Shown here piece after piece: positions 10,866 to 22,270 of a DNA stretch of 64,000 bases. The notes below the pieces were generated by a model. It ran no database searches. It was not told where the DNA came from and saw nothing but the letters and a program-made list of their open reading frames with translations. The first letter of the stretch is position 1. Each line of letters opens with the position of its first letter. Location of the stretch: the NCBI GenBank assembly GCA_963169105.1, contig OY720639.1:85852593-85916592 (forward strand), written 5' to 3'. This DNA is from Ceriagrion tenellum. Lineage: Eukaryota > Arthropoda > Insecta > Odonata > Coenagrionidae. A program made the position numbers and the translations under genes.

Positions 10866-10935
10866 CATTGAGGGATTCATACCTGTGAATTAGGCATCGC
10901 AAGGGCTGCACGCTACCCACTTGGGCCATTGCGTC
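10866..10935 (-). mobile_element. tRNA-derived SINE head
   Basis: On the minus strand GGCCCAAGTGGGTAGCGTGC fits an RNA polymerase III A box and its flanks, and AGGTATGAATCCCTC, about 30 bases later, fits a decayed B box. Acceptor-stem pairing and CCA context are absent, so it is a SINE head rather than a tRNA gene. The body would run down toward about 10780, but I cannot place its end. Confidence 0.45.
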
Positions 10936-13275
10936 CTGTTTGAATACCCTCCACCTATCACCCTTTTGTGAAGCATTTTGGTGTCCAGTATTTTACAAGT
11001 ATAGAATATAAATCCGTGTACGTGCACTCCATTATGAAGCTGTCGCAATGAGGTACAGACGCTGCAATCATTACCATCACTCTTGTCTAATTCCGTTGAA
11101 TGTATCTGTCATGGGTGGCCCCAAACAAAGTGGAAATTAATGAATAAACATGAACAATGAATAATGTAGAAGTCATAAAGCTCTGGTTTAAAGTGGATGC
11201 ACTGTTTTCGTTACAGGGTTTTATCACTGTCGTGATTTTTTTGTTCATTTAGTTGTCGCGATGACAACGTTCATGCCACCCCTTCGCTAGTCATGTCTTC
11301 ATTCCCCGTGAATAGCCAGTTTAGTATCTTGGCCTTAATACAGTCTACGTAATATATGCCAGCCTTGTATCTTTTTGTGCCGCTCTCACAAACTTGGGAT
11401 TTTTTCAACCGTCTTTCCGGATTCCTTTTACTCATCGAAGGCCCGCTCCCCCGTCCTCTTTTTTTTTTAAGGATGACCGATTTCTTAACGGGGGACGGAT
11501 CCAATTACCGAGGCGGATGGATGCGAAGATGAGCGCTGGAATATTTTGCGTCCCTTATCGTGGGTTTTCTTTATTGGGAACTCGTACCCTCCAAATTTGA
11601 GCAGAGGAGTTCTTCTTGGCTTTAAAGGAAGTGGTGTCCGTTCCGTAATTGTGAGCGACGTGATCGCGTGTAATCCATATTCGTGAGCTTTGATAATTCG
11701 TTTTTTTTAACCAGTCACTGGCGTTCATTTATGGACATATTTTGACAGGTACGAAAATGGCGCGTCCGGAATGACCATGAGCGTTTGGCATTGCGTGGCA
11801 TGCTAACTCGAGTTCTTTATTGACGTTTCTGTCGCTTTAAAAATATGCCTAATGCTACAGATTTTATGATTGTCCCTATGCGCAAATATATTTAACTTTG
11901 ACTGGACGCTGTCTACTGCAATCGAGACTCGTTAACGGTTGTCCGTAGAATTCATTTAGTGCTCAAGTGAAATGTTAAGCCTTCTTTAGTACATTTTGAG
12001 TTAGTTTTGTACGGTAATTGGCCATTGAGGCGCAGCAGTTTTATTCCTTGTTCGCTGACGTTGTGTTTTATATTATTTTAACTGTCTGAAATCCCTAATT
12101 TATGCATTTTCTTTGGGCAAGCATCACGTGTTACATAGGCAAAAAATGTAATGTGAAATTTTTGTAACCGTGCCATTATGGCGTACATGTTGAGTTCTAT
12201 CGCATGAACTAATTTGCAAAAATGAAATATGGTCGTAGTATTTTTTCTACTCGAAAATTTACAAAAATGTTCGCTCATCGAACCACGATTACCTCTTCAT
12301 CCATCATAAAATTAAACTTTAAATTCTGGCCGGCGTCGGGCTTCTATACCTCCAGGATACCGTACCGTACGAATATATTGTTATACAATTCATACCTGTC
12401 TTGAAGCGGCAATTCGTGCGAGACAGGCTTGAAACGCATTGATGGCCCTTTGGTTTTTTTCTCTAATAATTATTTGTCTTCGTCTTCGCATTGCTCGCTT
12501 TTGTCACGTATCTCTCCTCTCCGCCTCATCGTTACCGTTTCAGCCGCCCGCAACTCTGCCCCGTTGCCATCTGTCTCGCCGCGAGTGTCCTTGCTGAAAA
12601 AAAGCTTCTCATTGGTAGCCTGCGCTTAAATGATTCCGGACACCGTTACAGCGAACTTCAATATGGTCTCGCCGAGAAGGTCGCTATACTGGTTTCCTGC
12701 TCGATTCTCGTCCGGCGAGAATCGTAAACCGACTGATCCCATATCCTACGTGTTTCCCCGTATAAGGAGTAAATTTTTGGAAGCAAGTTCTTTTCACTTG
12801 ACCATAATGCTTGACGCTGGCTGGAATCCCGTCCTCAAATCTGTGTTACTTTGATGATTTTTAGCTCCGGGACGACTGATCAACTGACCTATCATTGGGG
12901 AAATGGAGACAGATTTTTTTGCTGATGCATGGACCTGCTGCTCTCGCAATACCAAGCTCCCACATTCCCTGGTTTAAGGAAGTTATTAGCCTACTACGCA
13001 AATCATATAAAACTGCAAATATTAGAAGCCAAAATAAACAATAATATTTCGATTGATTCATGCAGTATAGCCGCATTTTGAACTTGGCCCCGTATTTTCA
13101 CGCTAACGCTCAATTTTTTATTTACTAGCTCAAAATATGTATGCAGTCAAACGCCCAGAAACTGCTGAGTTTCAATTTAAATGCGTCTTACCTCTTTTTA
13201 TGTAGATTTTTGGAGGTATCTTGAATATTATTGTTTAGTCATAAGAAATTTAGAAGTTGCATCCGTTGTGTGCCG
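10936..13275. other. no gene recognised
   Basis: No coding similarity, terminal repeats or tRNA-like boxes. 12420-12860 has several overlapping plus-strand open frames of 60-78 codons with no domain. A T-rich run sits at 11459-11468. Confidence 0.45.
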
Positions 13276-13280
13276 TACAG

Positions 13281-13660
13281 CGTCATAATAATAATAAATC
13301 TTTATTTGCTCTGGGATATGCCCCGTGGAGAATATATTTTGTAGTTTACAAGCAGCAAATATTTGCTAATAGTAAATACTTATGCAGGAATTTTGCACTC
13401 GCTGTAATATCAGAGTACCCCATGTATCATGATCGAAGTACGGAAGGAAAAGCCTCTGTACGAATTTTCTTTAGGAGCAACCAACAAAAGAAATGTTTCT
13501 AAAAATGTTCTTACCATCAAATGTCTCAAGAACATAAAATGGTTGAAAGTCTCCTCCTAAATATTGTCTGTGATGTGCTGTTTTTTACGTCCATGGGCAA
13601 ATCATTCCACAGCTTCAAGCTTAGTGTATTAACGTCCGATTTTTATGAGCTTTACCTCGC
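13281..13660 (-). pseudogene. LINE 3' end: C-terminal codons, 3' UTR and TTA tail
   Basis: On the minus strand the frame ending at a TGA (13526-13528) reads LSLKLWNDLPMDVKNSTSQ and TIFRRRLSTILCS. This matches the L-W-N-x-L-P ... F-K/R-x-x-L ending shared by many LINE open reading frames. About 230 bases of 3' untranslated sequence follow, ending with AATAAAGATT and a run of four TTA-type units at 13284-13297. The start of similarity upstream of 13660 is unclear. The tail and truncation show a retroposed copy inserted on the minus strand. Confidence 0.75.
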
Positions 13661-15034
13661 CAACCATACGGTTAATGGATCCAAAATTTAACATCTTGAC
13701 TTCTTGTTACATAAAATAGTTTCACCCTCAGTTTCAATTATTTCTGGAAGAAATTGATGTGACTAAAAAGTACATTAATAGGTATTGCATAGTTTTTTAT
13801 CACCGTATACTTTCCATGAATGTTCGTGTAAGTGAACTGTCAAATATTCTAGCATCTCTATTTCGTGAAGGAATTTTTAGATCTCTTTTGGAATACTGTG
13901 GTGAATGTTGTAACTTTTAAATTGGTTTCATTCTGTTTTCACTAGTCCTCTCCCGTTAATTTACCGTTATTTATATTATAGTAAAAATGGACTAAGTTCA
14001 TTATATGCTGTGTATACGTGTTTATTCAATATTTTCTCTTACGTTGTGTTTTCTTACTATCGTAGCTTTCCTCAAACAGATAAGCTACGAGATCCTCTTT
14101 TGTCCATTAAATCCTCTGAAAAGAAATCTCGATCATCACCGCCGATCCGTAGTGTTGATTAGAGCACTAAATAAGTGAAAAGGGTGACTTCTTCACCGTA
14201 AAAACTGTTCGTCAGTCGTGAATACTCGAAATAGTTTACAAAACGATCAGTTAGCCATGAATTTCGTGCATAAGCTTTTGTTGAGGCATTTGTCGGCCCT
14301 CGATTTCATTATGAGATTTTTTTGTGGAACGAAACTCAATTTTTAGCCGGCAACGGGGACAAGTGTGGGCCTTATTCTATGAAATGTTCTCGTGTGTGCA
14401 GTTTCTGACCGATTAATTCTGCTCCTACCGACTGTTCTTCGTATTTTCTCTGCCAGGTCCTCGAAATTCTTCCCAGCATAACGGTCAATGTTGAGAACGC
14501 CGGAAAGAGAAAACAACGCCTCTAGAAAACAGTTTACAGCTAGTATGGGATGCATTGAATTCACTCAATTATGTGAAGTTTTAATTATAGTACCGTTAAA
14601 TCCTACTTTATAACTCGTTGATTTTTACGTATAATAACGGTAGTGACGTAAATGACGTAGATTGCCTATTTCAATAAAATCATGAATAATAAAATAGGTA
14701 TTGCACTTAAATAAAAGTATGGTTTTGATTGGTCGCTCTCAACTGCGGAAAACCGTGAAAATTGTCATTTCCGACCATAAAAAACGGTGAATAACTGTGC
14801 ATTTGGATTCAATGAACAAGTGGCAAGCCTGTTGAAAGTCTTTTTGCTAGAAATAAATAACAATATATATTTTCATCCCTCAAACTCCTTTCTCATACAT
14901 TCCTCATACTTTCTTACTCCTTAATTTCTCCATTTATAATTGTAGACTTTACTTTTCAGGAATTTATTACTCTCAAGCTTGCATTGGTCTGTCTAAAGTT
15001 AGACCTTAATTTATTGTTGCGTGACACAGATACA
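13661..15034. other. no gene recognised
   Basis: AT-rich DNA. It may include eroded upstream LINE sequence up to about 13920, but no motif is readable. A 73-codon minus-strand frame at 14343-14564 has no known domain. Confidence 0.4.
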
Positions 15035-15125
15035 TCCTCGATGCGGAATCCGCTCCCGCGACCTCTAGGGTATGTGGTCATTGCGTTACCGACTTGGCTA
15101 CCGCATCCAGTTCTCTTATCAAGCG
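15035..15125 (-). mobile_element. tRNA-derived SINE head
   Basis: On the minus strand GGTAGCCAAGTCGGTAACGC fits an A box, and GCGGGAGCGGATTCCGC keeps a T-arm-like stem (GCGGG with CCGC) around a decayed B box. There is no matching acceptor stem, so a SINE head is more likely than a tRNA gene. The body probably continues to about 14980. Confidence 0.45.
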
Positions 15126-15174
15126 TCGTTACCTTTTACCCTATGCCCTTGAAGTGCCTCCCGAGCTAATATGT

Positions 15175-15427
15175 GTAAGTAGAACTCTCGGTTGTCCGTT
15201 TTCTTGGGTGGCGTTTGATAACTTTGAGGCATTTATGGCGTTGCGAATTTGACGGAATTCATCAGGTGGCCCTCGGTTTGTCACATACTATGGAGGGAGT
15301 CCAACAGTTCTCTTCGAACTCATGAGGGGATCAGGATTCACTCGAAAAATTTCCGCCAGTCGAGATTCGAACCTGGAATTTTGGGAGGCGATGAAAGTAG
15401 CTCAGCCATCATACCAATTCAGTTCCC
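15175..15427 (-). mobile_element. tRNA-derived SINE
   Basis: On the minus strand the head begins near 15427 with TTGGTATGATGGCTGAGC (A box) and then CAGGTTCGAATCTCGACTG (B box with near-consensus GGTTCGAATC). A body of about 180 bases follows, containing CCGAGGGCCACCTGATG. The A-box to B-box distance, about 30 bases, is that of a tRNA. The body does not resemble the SINE family at 59.75 kb. The 3' limit is estimated. Confidence 0.6.
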
Positions 15428-16299
15428 CTGGACCTCTATGGATGTGAACGTGCAGTCATGTAGCTGTAATTCATGTTGCGAGGAAGGAATGGTTCAAACC
15501 TATTGGATGAGGAGAACGGCAGAAGCGACAGAAGTCACCTGGCCTCGGCTTAGGGAGGTAGCGATAAACATTCGTGGGTAGTGGAGCCTGTGTAGGTAAA
15601 AAAATTCATTGTTTCAGTATTCGTCAAGTGCATAGCAAAGTTGACGATCGAGTTTTCCCAGTTTGTCATAAATCGTTCCCTGAGATTGTATAATTTATGT
15701 TTTGTCCATTTGAAGGGATTTAATCGCTTTCCAATTTCTACGCAACAATGGTTCAATGGTGGAAATTTTGCTGCGGAACAGAGCGATGAGTTTATTTGTC
15801 GAGCTGAATTGGCTTCACCATATCGTCACATTATGGGGAGTTGCAAATCATCAAACCTGACGATTGCTGCGCTTTACAATACAAATTATTATATTTCACC
15901 ATAACTAAGCGGCTGTAAAATTCCCATTATGAAGCTTAATGTCATCTTGTATTGATATTTATATCAAACTTTGCTATTTTCAAGGGTTGAATGTGTCAAT
16001 TTTGCACGTAAAGAAAAATCGGTGATGGTAGCTGTGCAGTGTTTTTTTTGGCTCGCTTTTGAAGTTGGTATTTGTCAAATTTGCAAATTTCTGCATTTAT
16101 TGTGACAATCATATCTGTGTAGTGCCTGTAGCTCCAATTAGTGAATAACACTTTTAATGTACCGGAAGCGCACCTACTTTTTCTCTACTTCCTGCTATTA
16201 ATGGTTCCACGTTGTTGTGAAAAAGACGCTGTCTCCACGGTCTGCTGGACGTATTGTGAAATTAGAGTTCGATCGCGATATATGCTACGTTGACCGCGG
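15428..16299. other. no gene recognised
   Basis: A plus-strand frame of 87 codons (15641-15904) and neighbours have no recognisable domain. No repeats seen. Confidence 0.45.
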
Positions 16300-16385
16300 G
16301 AAGGTGATTCCGTTATCAGTTCATCCATCCCCAAGATGTATATAGGCTTTCGTTACGTATCGAAGATTAATTCGGGAAGGAGGAG
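16300..16385 (+). repeat. dispersed repeat R-C, copy 1
   Basis: The segment around CCGTTATCAGTTCATCCATC and TTTCGTTACGTATCGAAGA recurs in the same orientation at 17787-17875 with moderate divergence. Nothing in it suggests coding. It may be the end of a longer unrecognised element. Confidence 0.5.
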
Positions 16386-16570
16386 GAATATCGTCCGAAA
16401 AAGGCCTCTCAATGCGTAATGGATCCTCCGAACTTTTAATTTTTCGGTACAGAAACGACCATATTGAACATATCTGGTTTTCATTGCAGTACATCGCGTC
16501 GGTTTGGATGCAAAGTTTATATCGCATTGCAGTTGGGAAATTTTTGTGTACAGTCAAGATATGAGCTCTA

Positions 16571-16850
16571 GAGCGTTCCACGTTTAGTTGTGCGAATGGG
16601 CCTAATGGCGAACGCTGTTGCCAAACTTGTTCAGTGTGCCCACCTCTTGGATACGTCGGAAATTGTTTCCAGCATCGCACTAAATTGAGCTAATTACCTC
16701 AGGGAAATAGCATCTTCATATTTGAAGACTCTGTTAAGTGCGGTTAGTATACTACTTACAACTCAGTTAATTTTCTTGCACCAATTGGCAGTATCGCTCC
16801 TCCTGCCTTGTGGAGATTTACAGTGGGAGTAAATCTTCGTTACATCCCAC
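16571..16850 (+). mobile_element. GCGTTCC-family DNA element, copy A
   Basis: It starts with GAGCGTTCCACGTTTAGTTG and contains AATGGCGAACGCTGTTGCC, TTACCTCAGGGAAATAG and a TTAATTTTCTTGCACCAATTGG segment. All align with the copies at 28.18, 58.30 and 58.57 kb. In the best copy the element ends with the inverse of its start (TGAATGTGGAACG), so this is a short terminal-inverted-repeat family. The right end of this copy is eroded. The 119-codon minus-strand frame across it is therefore transposon-derived. Confidence 0.6.
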
Positions 16851-17114
16851 GCTGACTACGAAATGTTGAGAAAAACGCCTTAAGTGAGTAATATTCAACC
16901 ATGACCCGGTAATTTAATGCCTGGTTAACTTTAACGCCAAGAGGACTTAGCCTTTCCGTTAACTTCTGTTTTATTGAAAGCTCCCGTTTTTTAACACATC
17001 AAACTGATAGTTTACGTTAGGATTTCAGAGTGGAAGAACATATTAACGCTGCTCAAAGAAAAAAATGTGCAGAACCTTCTTCATCTACTACTAGTTATTA
17101 CCTTGCAAGATACC

Positions 17115-17395
17115 ACAATGGTGTTTGGCAGGGGGTAACTAATCACAACGACTGTGACGATATTGACTTTCACCAACAAGCACCACGCTATCGGTATACT
17201 ACGAAGGCTACAGAAACTATTAAAATAATTCATAATGTAACTATGAAATCGTTACTCAAGAGTCATGCAGGGAACATGCAAAACATGGTGTTAGCACTGC
17301 TCGGCAGATTTAGAAGCATGCGTTAGGGTGCATGTGAATTGATCAGCTACACTACCTGTCGACGAACCTAATTCAGTGTTAACGCAGCCATTATG
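17115..17395 (+). repeat. dispersed repeat R-B, copy 1
   Basis: Blocks TTTGGCAGGGGGT, CAAGAGTCATGCAGGGAACA, ATCAGCTACACTAC and ACGCAGCCATTATGG recur in the same order and orientation at 21085-21345. A 98-codon frame (17030-17326) overlaps it but is not conserved in the second copy. The repeat is non-coding and of unknown class. Confidence 0.65.
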
Positions 17396-17408
17396 GCTTA
17401 GATGAATT

Positions 17409-17690
17409 TGTTCTCCAACTGTACTGTAAATGGAATGGAAGTGTGCTCTAGACTTAAATTGAAACAAACAGTACAGTTTGCCATATTATAAAAAGTTTTT
17501 GCAGTACAGTTATTGCAACAGTACGCTTTCAGGTCTGTAATACAGCACAGTTTCAATACAGTTTTAACCACAGTAATGTTCCTGCTCTACATTGTAGCAT
17601 ATTTTCAGTACAGCCCTCCTTAGACTTCCAGTGCAATTCATCCTGAACAATTCAGAGTACTGTCCAGTACAGTTAGAAGGACTGGAACTG
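17409..17690. mobile_element. small inverted-repeat element rich in CAGTACAG
   Basis: About 280 bases contain at least five copies or near-copies of CAGTACAG or its complement (near 17418, 17466, 17500, 17606 and 17658), plus variants such as CAGCACAG and AATACAG. The left end holds AACTGTACTG and the right end its reverse complement CAGTACAGTT, so the segment is bounded by inverted copies of the motif. No protein is encoded. It is probably a MITE with subterminal repeats. No target duplication was identified. Confidence 0.5.
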
Positions 17691-17786
17691 CACCAAGTGC
17701 TGAGTTTAGAATAGTTTAAACATTTAGAAATTATTTTACCAGGTATCTGAAAACCTCAATGTCGAACGTCCAGCTCACGGACCTGC

Positions 17787-17875
17787 AGAGGGCGATCCCG
17801 TTATCAATCCATCCCCATGTTGTTTACAGTCTCCAGTTTCGTATTGAAGAATGAGAGGCGGGAGTGGGGTGGAAA
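17787..17875 (+). repeat. dispersed repeat R-C, copy 2
   Basis: Second copy of the repeat at 16300-16385, sharing CCCGTTATCA, CCATCCCCA and TTTCGTATTGAAGA. Confidence 0.5.
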
Positions 17876-18660
17876 CAGGAATTATGTGGGGGAAGGCCAC
17901 TCAAAGGAAATAGAGGAAGAGAGAGAGAGAGAGAATCCTTTACGCGAGCTCTCTCGTCCGCACAAAAGCGGAGACATCGAAGAGTGTGCGTGTGTTTGCT
18001 CCACAGCCCTCATTTGTTCACATTTGGCAAATCCCGTGCTCGAGTTTTTCTTCCTTACCCTCCTCCCCCATCCTCGCATTGCCTTGGTCGGCTTGTGGCC
18101 GTGACCCGCTTCCGGTTCGCTTGCCATCGGAAGCTTCAAGAAGAAGGGGCAGAGGCGGCCACGGGGGCAAAAATCTTGCCCCGTTGCCTTTAAAACTCTT
18201 AAGCCGTTCAAACCTCCTACTCGTCGTCTGCGTTGGGGAGAGGAGGAGGGCTGTTGTATAAGGAGGATAAACGAACACATGCCTTATTCATCCGTAACCG
18301 AGAGCGCGACCCAAATAAGTCCTTAGCAGACGGTGCCCGTCCCCCGTCTTGGGAAGTCCTCGTATGCATATATGTGTATAAAAGTCACTCTAGTGTGTGT
18401 GAAATGAATAAAAACTCGGCACGCACTCATGCACTCGAGAGATGTCAACCCGGCCGCACAGGTTTCTTCTTTTTCATCTATTTATTAATATAAAAAAGTA
18501 TTTGGAGAACCTGGGGAACTCGTTTCAATTCGTCTCCGCGATAAAATATGCTGCCTGGTCGAGGGCTGTGGGGAGGGAGGAAGAGAGGGCAGTTCGGCCG
18601 AGATGATTCTCTGCGTTCTTTCTGCCGCGAACAGGTTTTCTTCCTCTTATGCTCTCTCAT
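17876..18660. other. GA microsatellite and GC-richer tract, no gene called
   Basis: A GA run at 17916-17933 is followed by GC-richer DNA to about 18350 with overlapping frames on both strands (up to 132 codons), whose Arg/Ser/Pro-rich composition reflects the base bias. GTATAAAAG at 18376-18384 matches a TATA box, but no transcription unit can be read downstream. It could be a promoter region of an unseen gene. Evidence is weak. Confidence 0.3.
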
Positions 18661-20804
18661 ATATATAGGTCCGTGGTTCGATTCCCGGTCCAGTCGAATT
18701 TTTTCTGCTTGGAATCGGCCATCTTTACATCTTCACACCACCATTGTGTTTGTTTATTTTATGTGTTCCTATCCACTTCCTTTCTACCTTTCTGTAGAAA
18801 CATTTGTGTGAATTTGCCGCTATTTTAGGCATTGCCTGTGTTTGAGATAATTCATAAACAATGTAAATTTCGAGTAGTGGAGAAATTTGTCTATTAATTC
18901 ATAAATGAGTGTGTTTATATTTGTCCTTTGTCGTCTTATTGTAATTTTCCTTGCGTGGTCATTTTCCCCAGTGAAGTCTGGAATATCCATTATATATGCT
19001 GCTATTTCCATAATTTCTTCTGCTGCTATGTAAATGCTGTGAATGGGTATTTTGAAGCTTTTTTTGTGGAAAAGCGAAGAATTTTAGGCTTTTCATGCCG
19101 TTTCTCCTCCCAGATTACCGATAAACTAGAGCTTTCTCGTAGAAACGAAATTATTCAAGGGAATACAACTTCGTAGTCCTCTCTACCGCAAGCAGGTTAC
19201 CGCCTTGTGCTCCTTTGGGGAGCAGAAGCGCGCAAGTCGTTTTACCATGCATGTACTATTCTGCCATTCATGACGAAAAGATGCCTGATGGATGGGACGT
19301 ACTGTGATACCTAACTAATTCATGAGGAACAATGGGAAGGTCCCACTTGGAAGACTAGAAGACAAGTACTTTGGCCAACACAGTCGTAATTATGGAGAAA
19401 TTCGTGGTTGCATTCCTGTACGGACTCTGTTGACATTATTTCGTTTTCCGTTTTTTTTTTAGGTTATGGTCAGATACGTGTAGATAACTGATTCTGCTTA
19501 TTGTATGGTGCCGACCAAATCCGGCATTTTCAAAAATGTGGGTGGCTGATGATCGACACGTTGAATTTTCTGGAATCTTATGGTCTGATGGGTCTGATGC
19601 TCACTATGTAGACTTTAATTCTTGCTACCTGAAGACTTTTCGGGGAGTCTATGGAATCCAAACGTGAAAGACGTGTGCCATCATTTTCCATCAATAATCC
19701 ATGGCTCTAGTCAGGCAGAACCGTTTTTTCGTGTCATTTTTAAATATAATATTCTGGTAGTTATGTAGTCTATTCGCCTTTTTTATTTAAAAATGAATAT
19801 TAGTACAGTTGAGAGTGTGGCATGTAAAGTAATTAGATAATATGGTGTATATTATGCGTTTTATCCACAACAAACGTTGTCTCATGTCCAACTTCTTATC
19901 ACCTGCCCTTGTAAGAGTGCGAAAGCATGTTAAATTGACTATCATGGGAGTGAAACTGTGCTTGTACAACATCTGTATCGGATTGACAGCGAGATAATAT
20001 CGGCAAGTAAAATATTGGTATCGTAACGTAGAGGGAAACTGGTATTGTTCCAGCCCTAGTTTTTTTATGTAATTTTTAACGCTCCGATTGCTCCGTCATC
20101 TTCTATCAATCCTTGGGTCCCTTCCGAGCCGACCTCCGTCACTCGTCCTGTTTTATTAGTATCGGTTTTTTTATCGTTCTCTTCGGGTCACGGTAATGCG
20201 GCTCAGTTTATTTTTTTCTTCGGGAAATGCTTCCGCGTATTGCGTGCTGCCCCATAGACTTACTTCCTTCGAAAGAAATACCATCGGCCAGCGACGAATC
20301 TCAGACCCGGTTTTATAATAATATCAGAACGTTTGCAGCAAGTTTACGCATCCTTCTCGTTAACTTGAAGTTTACTAAGAATTGGAGTTATTTATAAGAT
20401 ATCATGCTATTAGTTTGTTAACCTGAGAGTTGTTACGGAGTAAATGAATTTACCTCCGTTTTCTCTCCTGAAAATATTTAACAAGGGAATATAAAACTGG
20501 GCCTTAAAGTAAAATTAATCTGCCTTAAAGGTTTGACCTCGGGTGTCGTTCAAGCTGCCTAGTAGTTATAGTTTTCAATCTTATTACTCGGGCTTTTGTC
20601 AATAGTTGCGAAGATTCTTTAAAGCATAATATGTATTTTAATGGCGTTTTTAAAAAATGTGTTTACTTCCTCTCAGTTTCTGCGGAGTGTGGTTTTTCCG
20701 GCTGATGGAGGGTTATCTTATCTTGGAAATTATTTTTGCGGTGCATTTGATAAAATACGTCTGTATACATATAAATATATGCATTTATGCATGCATAAAA
20801 TGGA
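18661..20804. other. no gene recognised
   Basis: AT-rich DNA. GGTTCGATTCCCGG at about 18676 matches a B box, but there is no A box at the right distance upstream. No coding similarity or terminal repeats seen elsewhere. Confidence 0.45.
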
Positions 20805-20890
20805 TGTGTGTTGAGGTGGTTGGAATACTGGCTTCTTTATCTGAGAGTTTGTCGTATTAAAGTGGATACCGAGGTTAAATCCCAATCACT
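20805..20890 (+). mobile_element. tRNA-derived SINE head
   Basis: TGAGGTGGTTGGAATACTGG resembles an A box, and GAGGTTAAATCCCAATC, about 45 bases later, resembles a B box. No acceptor-stem complementarity is present. The likely body continues into 20.9-21.0 kb. Moderate to low certainty. Confidence 0.4.
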
Positions 20891-21084
20891 TAAGCTGCAT
20901 GTTCTTCAGTTTTACGTACTTCGACGGTCATATTGCACATACCCTGTATCACTTGCAGGCTGCGGGTAACAGCTGTGGGCACGAATAGGATGGAGGGGCG
21001 TGTTTGTCACCCCCTCCAAATTAGTCGAGCCCAACGATGCTTATCTTATACGTCTACGTATTACCCTACGAGCCACCTCAAGGG

Positions 21085-21345
21085 TTTTTGGCAGGGGGTG
21101 ACTTAACTCCAACGTGCACTACAGTAAACGAATTAACTTTCAGCCACATGCACCAAACTAAATTGACGATAAAAATGCTATGAAAACCATTAAGTTTCAT
21201 TACTTAATTAAGAAACTAGAATGCAAACGTTATACAAGAGTCACGCAGGGGACACAAATTTAGAAACTTGCATTAGGGATCTGCTACACTACTGTCAACT
21301 AACCTACCTCAAAGTCTTAATGCAGCTGTTATGGTCTCTTATGGA
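21085..21345 (+). repeat. dispersed repeat R-B, copy 2
   Basis: Second copy of the repeat at 17.12-17.40 kb, from TTTTTGGCAGGGGGTGAC to TGCAGCTGTTATGG. The GC-rich 100 bases before it (TCACCCCCTCCAAATTAG and on) may belong to the same element, but lie outside the matching part of copy 1. Confidence 0.65.
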
Positions 21346-21554
21346 TCGCGGGAAAAACGACATTTTTAGCCCGTCTGTTCTACCGTCTATTTCCCTTATT
21401 TTTTCTCATGATCTGATCTACCGTAGTATATTGGAGTTCGTAAAATATTAATAATCAGAAAGATGGTTTTGAATTCATATAAAAGATTGTATCGAATTTT
21501 CAGTCTTCGATGATTGAGCGGGAATCGGTGTTTCTATCGTCAAAGGTCGTTGTA

Positions 21555-21785
21555 ATTTCTTGAGAGGTGCCGTAGGTACAGCACTGGAAGTGCAGTACGC
21601 CGTCCGTCGGATAGGACTTTGGTCCCCTTTATACCTTCGATGAAGAGTATGGCAACATTTACACCGGGTTTTCCACCATCTTTCCTCTTTTTCCCTACGT
21701 ATCCCTTCCTAATCGACACGCCCACCAATTCTTATTGGTGCCAATTACGTCAGCTGTCGGTCGCCTTCTCAAATAGCAGATTAGA
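21555..21785 (+). mobile_element. SINE body, same family as 59.75 kb
   Basis: Aligned with the full copy at 59752-60050, this segment shares the central block (CCGTCCGTCGGAT ... GGTCCCCTT), the CCGGGTTTT block and the 3' block GCTGTCGGTCGCCTTCTCAA. The tRNA-like head is missing, so it is a 5'-truncated copy. Short frames across it on both strands are by-products. Confidence 0.7.
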
Positions 21786-22262
21786 CCGGGATCAAAGCAA
21801 AAAAATAGTGACTTGGGTTCGTGGCTTTATCACTGCCCACACATAAAAAGTATTGATCGTTGGCGTAGTTCTGAAGTTTTCATGTTTGACATCCATTTTC
21901 CCGCAAGGAAGCGCGATCTCCACCTCGTATTCCTCATATATACAAAGAACGTTACTCAAGATCGGGTAGAAAAGTTAGATTTTATCAGAGAATGCGGTCA
22001 TCTTTCGAAAATAAGAAAAAAATAAGTGGTGTTGCTGCTGAGCTGATGGAAGTGACTAAATTAGTGAGATATTCTGTCGAACAGAATGGTGCAAAAATTC
22101 ATCTTTCGATGCTCCGTTTGTGAATACAACAAGAACAGGGATAGACCGTTCAGAGGAATGATTTGCTTCGTTCCCAGCGTATAGTGTGAAGTCTTCTCGG
22201 GCTTTCCACTTGGTCAGGTTGGTGAGCATATACCTGATCTGGCGGAAAACCCTGAAGGCTTC
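21786..22262. other. no gene recognised
   Basis: No coding similarity or repeat structure seen. Confidence 0.45.
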
Positions 22263-22270
22263 ATCTCAAG

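Noticed and set aside
16321..16680. 119-codon minus-strand frame
   Set aside because: It overlaps the GCGTTCC-family element, so any database similarity would reflect a repeat and not a gene.
18376..18384. TATA box of a host gene
   Set aside because: The match GTATAAAAG is isolated, with no readable transcription unit downstream.
18670..18700. SINE head at a near-perfect B box
   Set aside because: There is no A box 30-60 bases upstream, and a 14-base match can arise by chance.
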